Part shown: positions 57,970-64,000 of the stretch, piece after piece
How the letters are laid out: every line of letters begins with the position of its first letter
Position numbering within the stretch: position 1 is the first letter of the stretch
Assembly: GCA_017792345.1 (NCBI GenBank)
Contig: CP051228.1
Span: forward strand, 186,001 to 250,000
Source of the DNA: Mesoflavibacter sp.
Lineage (GTDB): Bacteria; Pseudomonadota; Alphaproteobacteria; UBA8366; Aestuariispiraceae
DNA: 64,000 nt
Direction of reading: 5' to 3'
Made by a program: the position numbers and the translations under genes
Notes under the pieces: generated by a model
What the model saw: the letters and a program-made list of their open reading frames with translations, nothing else
Databases searched by the model: none
Told to the model about the DNA's origin: nothing

Positions 57970-58701
57970 GTGGCAGGTCCGCTCGAACAATTTCAGATCA
58001 AATCGCTCGTCGACGGTCCGGTCGACGCCGTCGCCTACACCAACTCGTCGCTGTGGATGTCGGTCACCGTCGTTGTCGTGACCGTCTTCATGCTGCTCGG
58101 CATGTCGAAGCGCGAAATGGTTCCGGGCCGCTGGCAGTCCCTGGCGGAGTCGATGTACGAATTCGTCGGCAACATGATCCGCGACAATGTCGGCGATGAA
58201 GGCCGGAAGTTCTTCCCCTTCATCTTCACGCTGTTCATGTTCATCCTGTTCGGCAACCTGTTGGGCCTGATCCCCGGCAGCTTCACCTTCACCAGCCACA
58301 TCATCGTCACTCTGTGCATGGCGATGTTCGTTTTCCTGATGGTGACGCTGGTCGGTCTGGCCAAGCACGGCCTGCACTTCTTCAGCTTCTTCGTGCCGTC
58401 CGGCGCGCCGGTTGCGCTGTACCCGCTGATGATCCCGATCGAGATCATCTCGTACCTGTCGCGCCCGGTCAGCCTGTCCGTCCGTCTGTTCGCGAACATG
58501 ATGGCCGGCCACACGATGCTGAAGGTCTTCGCCGGCTTCGTCTTCGGCCTGGGCGCCGTGACTGCGGGCGTCGGCGGCATCCTGCCGATCGCCATGATGG
58601 TCGCCCTGACCGGCTTTGAAATTCTGGTCGCCTTCCTGCAGGCCTATGTCTTCGCGGTACTGACCTGTCTGTACCTGAACGACGCCCTGCATCTGCACTA
58701 A
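57970..58701 (+). CDS. atpB: F0F1 ATP synthase subunit a
   Basis: 243-residue membrane subunit forming the proton half-channels. FGNLLGLIPGSFTFTSHI and the conserved Arg region SRPVSLSVRLFANMMAGH are present, and the C-terminal helix LQAYVFAVLTCLYLNDALHLH matches the family. The start is GTG 57970. It is followed by a 118-bp gap with two stem-loops before atpE. Confidence 0.95.
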   Translation: MAGPLEQFQIKSLVDGPVDAVAYTNSSLWMSVTVVVVTVFMLLGMSKREMVPGRWQSLAESMYEFVGNMIRDNVGDEGRKFFPFIFTLFMFILFGNLLGLIPGSFTFTSHIIVTLCMAMFVFLMVTLVGLAKHGLHFFSFFVPSGAPVALYPLMIPIEIISYLSRPVSLSVRLFANMMAGHTMLKVFAGFVFGLGAVTAGVGGILPIAMMVALTGFEILVAFLQAYVFAVLTCLYLNDALHLH

Positions 58702-58730
58702 GGCGCACCTGGTAAACCGTTTCACCGGGT

Positions 58731-58798
58731 CCGGGCGGGCCACAAACCAACCCCGTCCGGCCCATCACGAAAGCACGGGCCACACCTAATCCCCGTGC
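58731..58798 (+). promoter_or_regulatory. Two stem-loops in the atpB-atpE gap
   Basis: Stem 1 pairs CCGGGCGGG (58731-58739) with CCCGTCCGG (58752-58760, one G-U pair). Stem 2 pairs GCACGGG (58773-58779) with CCCGTGC (58792-58798) and ends five bases before the atpE Shine-Dalgarno GGAAGGA. They could protect or expose the atpE ribosome site and help raise c-subunit output. Confidence 0.45.
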
Positions 58799-58819
58799 GA
58801 TTTGGAAGGAGTAGTACCC

Positions 58820-59044
58820 ATGGAACTCGATGCAGCGAAAATGATCGGTGCCGGTCTGGCCGTTATTGGCCTGTCGGGCGTCGGTATCGGTATCGGTAAC
58901 ATCTTCTCGTCCCTGATTTCGTCGGTCGCCCGTAACCCGGCCGCCCGTGGCCAGGTCTTCGGCCTGTCGATGCTGGGCTTCGCGCTCGTCGAGGCCGTCG
59001 CGCTCTACGCGCTGGTCATCTCCTTCCTGATCCTGTTCACCTGA
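58820..59044 (+). CDS. atpE: F0F1 ATP synthase subunit c
   Basis: 74-residue proteolipid hairpin. Helix 1 is [21 protein letters not shown], the polar loop is RNPAARGQ, and helix 2 is [21 protein letters not shown] with the ion-binding Glu in [12 protein letters not shown] 58820 follows GGAAGGA; the upstream in-frame GTG (58802) would place the SD inside the coding region. The ring copy number cannot be inferred. Confidence 0.96.
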   Translation: MELDAAKMIGAGLAVIGLSGVGIGIGNIFSSLISSVARNPAARGQVFGLSMLGFALVEAVALYALVISFLILFT

Positions 59045-59119
59045 TCCGCTGGGACGATTGTCGCGAGGCGCGCCATACCGGCACGCCTCACCACGGATCC
59101 GGATGAAAGGGGACCAGGA

Positions 59120-59707
59120 ATGAACCCGATTACCAAAACGGGCATTCGCATTGCGGCAGCCGCCGCCATGGTACCGGCTCTCGCTTCGACGGCGCTTGCC
59201 GCCGAGGGCGGGGCATCCATGCCCCAGCTGGACTTCAGCACCTATTCCAGTCAGGTCTTCTGGCTGGTCGTGACCTTCGCGGTGCTGTTCATCCTGATGT
59301 GGAAGGTGGCGATCCCCCGCGTCGGAGAAGTGATCGAAGCGCGCGAGCAAAAGATCCGGGCCGATCTGGAACGGGCCGAACAGCTCCGCACGGAGATCGA
59401 AGAAACCGAACAGGCGGTGGAGAAGGCTCTGGCCGACGCCCGGTCGGAAGCGCTCGAAACCCTGCGCAAGGCGCAGGATAAGATCGCCGCCGACCACGCC
59501 AAGAAGCAGGAAAAGCTGGACGCGGAACTTGCGGTGAAGATCAGCGATGCGGAAGCCCGTATCGAGGAAGCCCGCAAGGAAGCGCTGGCATCGGTGCGCG
59601 ACGTGGCTGAGGAAGTCGCGGCGGCATCGATCGAAAAGCTGACAGGCGCTTCAGCCGACAAGGGCACCGTCTCCAAGGCGATCGACGCCGTCTCGAAGGG
59701 GGCCTAA
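59120..59707 (+). CDS. atpF': F0F1 ATP synthase subunit b' (second b subunit)
   Basis: 195 residues with a signal-like N-terminal helix and Ala-rich leader, then the membrane anchor (VFWLVVTFAVLFILMWKVAIPRV) and a long charged coiled coil, the peripheral stalk. The paired b' and b genes are the arrangement of Alphaproteobacteria and phototrophs. It is followed by atpF three bases later, so the two are probably translated together. Confidence 0.93.
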   Translation: MNPITKTGIRIAAAAAMVPALASTALAAEGGASMPQLDFSTYSSQVFWLVVTFAVLFILMWKVAIPRVGEVIEAREQKIRADLERAEQLRTEIEETEQAVEKALADARSEALETLRKAQDKIAADHAKKQEKLDAELAVKISDAEARIEEARKEALASVRDVAEEVAAASIEKLTGASADKGTVSKAIDAVSKGA

Positions 59708-59710
59708 GGT

Positions 59711-60199
59711 ATGGACATTCTTCAAGATACCAATACTTGGGTCGTCGTATCCTTCGTCATCTTCATCGTGCTTGCGGTCTGGAAAGGCCGCGCGGCCATC
59801 ACCGGTGCCATTGACGGCCGGATCGAACGGATCCGGGCGGAAATTGCGCAGGCCGAGCAGCTGAAGGAAGAAGCGACGTCGAAACTTGCCGAACTGAAGC
59901 GCGCCCAGCGCGATGCAGTCGACCAGGCGGCCGCCATCGTTGAGAATGCCAAGAACGAAACCAAGACCATGAAGAAGGACCAGGACGCCCGCTTCAAGGA
60001 AGCCATGGAACGCCGTGAAAAGCAGGCCATGGACAAGATCGCCCAGGCGGAAGCCAACGCGATCGCCGAAGTGCGCAGCCTCGCCGTCGACATGGCCATC
60101 GCCGCCACCACCCAGGTCCTCAAGGACCGCATGGGCGGTGCGGAAGGCGACAAGGCCATCGACTCCGCGATCGCGGCCCTGCCGTCCAAATTCCACTGA
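59711..60199 (+). CDS. atpF: F0F1 ATP synthase subunit b
   Basis: 162 residues: short N-terminal anchor (TWVVVSFVIFIVLAVWKG) and a charged coiled coil with the Lys/Glu pattern of b subunits (KNETKTMKKDQDARFKEAMERR). It starts three bases after b' and is the last gene of the F0 operon; a strong terminator follows. The F1 genes are elsewhere. Confidence 0.95.
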   Translation: MDILQDTNTWVVVSFVIFIVLAVWKGRAAITGAIDGRIERIRAEIAQAEQLKEEATSKLAELKRAQRDAVDQAAAIVENAKNETKTMKKDQDARFKEAMERREKQAMDKIAQAEANAIAEVRSLAVDMAIAATTQVLKDRMGGAEGDKAIDSAIAALPSKFH

Positions 60200-60238
60200 T
60201 CTCGGTTCGATCCAACGGCGCCGCAAGGCACCGACAGC

Positions 60239-60275
60239 AAAGGGCCGCTTCTTCCGGGAAGCGGCCCTTTCTCTT
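60239..60275 (+). terminator. Terminator of the F0 ATP synthase operon
   Basis: A 13-bp perfect stem (AAAGGGCCGCTTC / GAAGCGGCCCTTT) with a 6-base loop, followed by CTCTTT, 40 bases after atpF. Confidence 0.92.
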
Positions 60276-60319
60276 TGAACCGTCCCCTGCTCTCCTTCTG
60301 AGAGGATATGCCCAATCAT

Positions 60320-60364
60320 CCCTCTCCCCCTGGGAGAGGGTGGCCCGAAGGGTCGGGTGAGGGC
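60320..60364 (+). repeat. REP-like element, copy A
   Basis: CCCTCTCCC / GGGAGAGGG stem followed by a GGCCCGAAGGGTCGGGTGAGGG tail-type sequence, a very common dispersed bacterial repeat type. It pairs with the inverted copy at 60394-60429. Confidence 0.75.
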
Positions 60365-60393
60365 CTGCGACGGTTGCCAAACGGCACGAACTC

Positions 60394-60429
60394 CCCCTCA
60401 CCCCGGCCCTCTCCCTCAAGGGAGAGGGG
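60394..60429 (-). repeat. REP-like element, copy B (inverted)
   Basis: CCCTCACCC followed by CCCTCTCCCTCAAGGGAGAGGG, the reverse orientation of copy A. Together they form a BIME-like unit of about 110 bp. Confidence 0.75.
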
Positions 60430-60446
60430 GAAAAAGGACACCGCAC

Positions 60447-60466
60447 GTTCCTGCGAAAGCAGGAAC
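60447..60466. repeat. Palindromic repeat, copy 3
   Basis: GTTCCTGCGAAAGCAGGAAC, exact core, same orientation as 47793-47812. Confidence 0.85.
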
Positions 60467-60501
60467 CTTCCTGACAACGCCGGGGTGCCGAAACAGCCAA
60501 T

Positions 60502-60521
60502 GCTCCTGCTTCCGCAGGAGC
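60502..60521. repeat. Palindromic repeat, copy 4 (inverted)
   Basis: GCTCCTGCTTCCGCAGGAGC, inverted and with one base change in the centre, 55 bp from copy 3. Confidence 0.82.
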
Positions 60522-60543
60522 ACAGCTTGCCTAACCCGCCCGT

Positions 60544-60563
60544 GTTCCTGCGAAAGCAGGAAC
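60544..60563. repeat. Palindromic repeat, copy 5
   Basis: GTTCCTGCGAAAGCAGGAAC, identical to copy 3. Confidence 0.85.
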
Positions 60564-60621
60564 CTCCCGGACAACGCTCCAGCGCCAAAACAAAGAAGGC
60601 TCCTAACTTCCCAGGATGAGA

Positions 60622-62196
60622 TCAGAACAGCCAGGCGGGCAGCGCGGTTGCCAGGGGCGGCAGCATCCACACCGCGGCCACGCCCAGTGCCTGCAGCCCG
60701 ATGAAGGGCAGCACCCCGGCATAGATCGTGCCGGTCGTCACCTCGGGCGGGGCAGCGCCACGTAGATAGAACAGCGAGAAGCCGAAGGGCGGGGTCAGGA
60801 AACTGGTCTGCAGGTTGATCGCAATCAGGACCGACAGCCAGACAGGATCGTGCCCCATCAGGATCAGCGCCGGCGCCACGATGGGCAGCAGGATCACCGA
60901 GATTTCGACGAAATCCAGGAAGAAGCCCAATACGAAGACCAGGATCATGACGAAGATCAGCGCCCCGTCGGCCCCGCCCGGCATCAGGGTCAGGATCTCC
61001 TCGATACGAGCGTCGCCGCCCAGGCCCCGGAAGACCAGCGAGAAGACGTTGGCGCCGATGATAGTGCCGAAGATCATGGCACTGACCGTCATCGTGCCGG
61101 TCGCCGCATCCTTCAGAATGCCCGCCTTCCCCGTCGTGCGGAACGCCTTGATCAGGGCCAGCGCCACGACCAGGGTCAGGACGATGCCGATCGCGCCGAT
61201 GGCATAATCGCCGCCGTCCAGATCGCCGCGCTGCAGGCGGACCGGCGCGACCCCGGCGAGGACGGCCAGCACGGCCAGCGCCGCGCCACCGATCAATACC
61301 AGCTTGCGGGTTCGGGCGTCGCCCAGGCGCAGCGCGGCCAGCAGGACCGCACCCACCGCGCCCACTGCCGCGGCCTCCGTCGGTGTTGCGATCCCGCCCA
61401 GGATCGATCCCAGAACGGCAACGATCAGGACGATGGGCGGCATCAGGACACCCAGGACCCCGCCCCTTGCCCCGTCCTGCCCGGACACTTTCGGCGGCCG
61501 GGTCAGCGGCGGTGCCATGGCGGGGCGAAGATAGGCGATGGCCATGATATACGCGATGTAGAGCGCGACCAGGACGAAACCGGGCACCAGTGCAGCGGCG
61601 AAGGTCTGACCGACGCTGATCGTCTCGACCGTGAACTTGCCCTCGGCGAATTGCGCCTGCTGATAGGCGTTGGACATGACGTCGGACAGGATGATCAACA
61701 GGGTCGACGGCGGGATTATCTGGCCCAGCGTGCCCGCCGTGCAGACAGTCCCGGCCGCGAGGCGCTTGTCATAGCCATTGGCCAGCATGGTCGGCAGCGC
61801 GATCAGGCCCATGGCGACGACGGTCGCCCCGACAATGCCGGTCGAGGCCGCCAGCAAGGCACCGACGACCACGACGGACACGGCCAGCCCGCCCCGGATC
61901 GATCCGAAGAGCCGGCCCATCTGCTCCAGCAGGTCTTCGGCGATCCGGCTTTTCTCCAGCACCGCGCCCATGAAGACGAAAACAGGGATCGCGATCAGGA
62001 CCGGGTTGGTCATGATGCCGAAGATCCGCTGCGACAGCGCGCCCAGCAGGCCGGCATCGAAATGACCGGTCAACCATCCCAGTAGCGCGAAAAACAGCGC
62101 GACACCCAACAAGGTGAAGGTCACCGGATAGCCGAGCAGGATCGCCAGGCACAGCCCGGCGAACATCAGCACGTCGAGATAGTCGAAGAGGGCCAT
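60622..62196 (-). CDS. dctM: TRAP transporter large permease subunit (DctM)
   Basis: 524-residue multi-pass permease (about 12-14 helices), the Na+-coupled translocation subunit of a TRAP uptake system. Family patterns include GLCLAILLGYPVTFTLLGVALFF, IPPSTLLIILSDVM and NLQTSFLTPPFGFSLFYLRG. The length is above the usual 430 residues, with an extra hydrophobic insert around 300-350 (KLVLIGGAALAVLAVLAGVAP). It lies 4 bp after dctQ, the same operon. Confidence 0.93.
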   Translation of the reverse strand: MALFDYLDVLMFAGLCLAILLGYPVTFTLLGVALFFALLGWLTGHFDAGLLGALSQRIFGIMTNPVLIAIPVFVFMGAVLEKSRIAEDLLEQMGRLFGSIRGGLAVSVVVVGALLAASTGIVGATVVAMGLIALPTMLANGYDKRLAAGTVCTAGTLGQIIPPSTLLIILSDVMSNAYQQAQFAEGKFTVETISVGQTFAAALVPGFVLVALYIAYIMAIAYLRPAMAPPLTRPPKVSGQDGARGGVLGVLMPPIVLIVAVLGSILGGIATPTEAAAVGAVGAVLLAALRLGDARTRKLVLIGGAALAVLAVLAGVAPVRLQRGDLDGGDYAIGAIGIVLTLVVALALIKAFRTTGKAGILKDAATGTMTVSAMIFGTIIGANVFSLVFRGLGGDARIEEILTLMPGGADGALIFVMILVFVLGFFLDFVEISVILLPIVAPALILMGHDPVWLSVLIAINLQTSFLTPPFGFSLFYLRGAAPPEVTTGTIYAGVLPFIGLQALGVAAVWMLPPLATALPAWLF

Positions 62197-62200
62197 GCGA

Positions 62201-62704
62201 TCAGGATTCCGAGGATTTCAGACGCGCGAGATCGCGCAACAGACAGGCCAGCCCCTGCACCGCCAGCAGCAGGCAGAAGGCGGGGATCAAAGATTTCAGC
62301 AGGAAAGAGGCGGGGATGCCGCCGACCGAAATCGCGCCGTCCAGGTTCTTCCAGCTGTTGAAGACGAAAGGCCAAGTATACCAGGCAATCACCAGGACCC
62401 CCGGCAGCAGCGCCAGTCCGGCACCCCAGGCGTCCATCCGCGCCTTGCCGCGCGCAGACCAGCGGCCATAGAAAATATCGACGCGGACATGCCCGTCGAG
62501 CAACAGCGTATAGCCGGCGCCGAGCATGAAGAGCGCGCAATGCATGTAGAGCACGCCCTCGTCCAGAAAAATGAAGCTGACACCAAAGACGTAGCGCAGA
62601 AGCACGATGGCGAATTGCAGCGCCACCATGGCGACCGCCAGCCACCGTACGGCGCTGCCGACGGCCCGATTCACGCCGTCCAATCGATCCGCAAGAGACG
62701 CCAT
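62201..62704 (-). CDS. dctQ: TRAP transporter small permease subunit (DctQ)
   Basis: 167 residues, four predicted helices of the DctQ family: VRWLAVAMVALQFAIVLLRYVFG and GVLVIAWYTWPFVFNSW, with the family WxxxR positions present. It couples the substrate-binding protein to DctM. It is separated from dctP by an 83-bp gap holding a strong stem-loop. Confidence 0.9.
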   Translation of the reverse strand: MASLADRLDGVNRAVGSAVRWLAVAMVALQFAIVLLRYVFGVSFIFLDEGVLYMHCALFMLGAGYTLLLDGHVRVDIFYGRWSARGKARMDAWGAGLALLPGVLVIAWYTWPFVFNSWKNLDGAISVGGIPASFLLKSLIPAFCLLLAVQGLACLLRDLARLKSSES

Positions 62705-62725
62705 GAGCTATCCCGTGTTGAGACG

Positions 62726-62765
62726 AAGAAAAGGCACCGGCCGGGAGTATACCCGAACCGGTGCC
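62726..62765 (-). terminator. Attenuator-like stem-loop between dctP and dctQ
   Basis: On the minus strand GGCACCGG and CCGGTGCC form an 8-bp stem with an inner CGGG/CCCG pairing, followed by TTTTC. Placed between dctP and dctQM, it can make binding-protein mRNA exceed permease mRNA. Confidence 0.65.
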
Positions 62766-62787
62766 CAACTGGATAAGGACTTCAGGA

Positions 62788-63882
62788 TCAGTACTTATAG
62801 TCCAGCGCGCGGGCGTTCATCTGCCCGTTATCGGCATAGACCATGTAGTTGGAAATCGATGCCCGGTAGGCCAGGAAGCTTTCGACGATCTGCTTCACCA
62901 GCGCGTCGGAATCCTCCCGCAATTCGGTCATCACTTCGCCGGCGGCATTGCCCATGGCAACGATGACGTCTTCCGGCAGCATCTTCACCTGCACGCCCTT
63001 TTCGGCCACCAGTTGCTCCAGGGCCAGCGCGTGTTTGGTCGTATATTCCGTCCAGACGTCGTTATAGAGCGACTTGCACGCCGCCTCGACCGCCTGCTGC
63101 AACGACGGATCCAGCGCGTCGAAGGCTTCCTTGTTCACGGCGCATTCTTCCGCCGAGGACGGTTCGCCGACGCCCGGCCAGTAGTAGTTCTGGGCGATCT
63201 GATAGAAGCCCAGGGCCGAATCCGTCCACGGGCCGATGAATTCGCCCGCGTCCAGCGCACCGGACTGCATCGCCTGGAACATGTCCCGGCCGCCCATGGC
63301 CTGAACCGCCATACCCAGTTTGGCGCACATTTCCGACGCCAGGCCGGTGGTACGGAACCGCAGCCCCTTCAGGTCTTCCACCGATTTGATCTCATCGCGG
63401 AACCAGCCGGCCCATTGCGGACCGGAGTTGCCGCACAGGAAGGGCTTCAGGTTGAAGCGGCCGTACATTTCATCATACAGCGCCTGACCGCCGCCATGGG
63501 TCAGCCAACCAACCTGTTCGTCGGCGCGCAGACCGAAAGGCTGCGACCCGAACAGCAGGATGCCCTTGGATTTGGAACCCCAATAGGCCGGAACAGCGTG
63601 GTACAGCTCCGCCGTGCCTTCGGAAACGGCGTCGAACACGCCGCGACCGGGGACCAGTTCACCCGCTGCGTACAGCGTCACTTCCAGCTTGCCGCCGCTC
63701 AGCGCGGTGATGCGGTCGGCCAGCATCTGGGCCGCGACACCGGGTCCGGGCAGGTTCTTCGGCCAGGCCGTCACCATTTTCCACTGTTGAACGCCCTGGG
63801 CGATCGCCGGGGTCGCAAAACCGGCGGCCGCGACGCCGGCAGCGGCGGCGCCGGACGCCTTGAAGAAATCACGTCTTTTCAT
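62788..63882 (-). CDS. dctP: TRAP transporter substrate-binding protein, Tat-exported
   Basis: 364-residue DctP-family periplasmic protein. The twin-arginine signal is KRRDFFKASGAAAAGVAAAG. The core has VTAWPKNLPGPG, LYAAGELVPGRGVFDAVSEGT and GLRFRTTGLASEM. The pattern AGELVPG...DAVSEGT and GPWTDSALGF resembles Rhodobacter TakP, which binds 2-oxo acids, so a keto-acid substrate is a guess. ATG 63882 is preferred over the in-frame GTG two codons earlier; GGGAG lies 9 bases upstream. It is the first gene of a dctPQM operon. Confidence 0.92.
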   Translation of the reverse strand: MKRRDFFKASGAAAAGVAAAGFATPAIAQGVQQWKMVTAWPKNLPGPGVAAQMLADRITALSGGKLEVTLYAAGELVPGRGVFDAVSEGTAELYHAVPAYWGSKSKGILLFGSQPFGLRADEQVGWLTHGGGQALYDEMYGRFNLKPFLCGNSGPQWAGWFRDEIKSVEDLKGLRFRTTGLASEMCAKLGMAVQAMGGRDMFQAMQSGALDAGEFIGPWTDSALGFYQIAQNYYWPGVGEPSSAEECAVNKEAFDALDPSLQQAVEAACKSLYNDVWTEYTTKHALALEQLVAEKGVQVKMLPEDVIVAMGNAAGEVMTELREDSDALVKQIVESFLAYRASISNYMVYADNGQMNARALDYKY

Positions 63883-64000
63883 GATCACACACTCCCTGTT
63901 CTACGTTGCACTGCACAAAAGATACGCGAACCGTAGTGTCACGCATCGGAAAAATTTCTTCCCTGACGGATCAATTGCCGAGAATGCCGGGAAGCCGCAG

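Larger units (their letters stand above)
60276..60621. other. Non-coding, repeat-rich interval between atpF and dctM
   Basis: About 345 bp with no supported gene. It holds one inverted pair of GAGAGGG-type repeats (60320-60364 and 60394-60429) and three 20-bp palindromes. Frames here are short and cross the repeats. Confidence 0.8.

Noticed and set aside
60276-60621. Possible CRISPR array
   Set aside because: Repeats are palindromic, alternate in orientation, vary in spacing and are also found 12 kb away; they are REP-like.
60850-62085. 411-codon antisense frame over dctM
   Set aside because: Asp/Gln/Arg-rich shadow of a hydrophobic membrane protein gene.

Overview
The window is a GC-rich chromosomal segment with dense, mostly housekeeping gene content. 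It looks like an alphaproteobacterium of the Rhodospirillales type, probably marine. The evidence is a GapR/DUF2312 gene, an alphaproteobacterial RpoH, an F0 operon with two b-type subunits (atpI-B-E-B'-F) standing apart from F1, an rne/amidase/PBP1A neighbourhood, a Tat-exported TRAP substrate-binding protein and a DgcN/DgcA D-glutamate pair. The genus cannot be fixed from sequence alone. I saw no prophage, insertion sequence, CRISPR array, tRNA or rRNA.

Layout. 1-10.6 kb: bamD (5' cut by the window edge), recN, ligA, a secreted S8 protease, a YafK-like L,D-transpeptidase-fold protein, gapR, hemN behind a consensus FNR box, and a chemoreceptor gene broken by a frameshift in a T7 run. 10.6-16.7 kb: dgcN-dgcA, a DUF1800/DUF1501 pair, a DUF455 ferritin-like protein and bcp. 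16.7-25 kb: rne with a 0.7-kb leader, divergent from amidase, PBP1A and rlmJ. 25-33 kb: pirin, a Cache-HAMP-GAF-HD-GYP protein, rluD, bfd/bfr, a PAS protein, and rpoH behind its own heat-shock-type promoter.

33-44 kb: a membrane protein plus a tail-anchored pseudokinase, purA-hisZ, an NMT1-GGDEF diguanylate cyclase, and a LysR-controlled aldolase/flavin reductase locus. 44-50 kb: a polyprenyl diphosphate synthase, a LPG-synthase-type membrane protein, a methyltransferase-glycosyltransferase fusion, a methyltransferase and an Fe(II)/2OG-type oxygenase. 50-57 kb: an OhrR-controlled hydrolase/ohr locus; a five-gene overlapping operon (NifU-like, yidD, two glycosyltransferases, APH-like kinase); folE; and a prokaryotic pentameric ligand-gated ion channel. 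57-64 kb: the F0 ATP synthase operon with a strong terminator, two families of palindromic repeats, and a dctPQM TRAP transporter operon.

The strongest regulatory signals are the FNR box (hemN), the CTTG-N18-CCTAT heat-shock promoter (rpoH), a Fur-like box on a TTGACA -35 (bfd), and paired dyads between ohrR and the hydrolase. The least understood parts are the pseudokinase module, the ion channel, the methyltransferase-GT2 fusion with a histone-H1-like tail, and the overlapping operon with arsenosugar-type glycosyltransferases.
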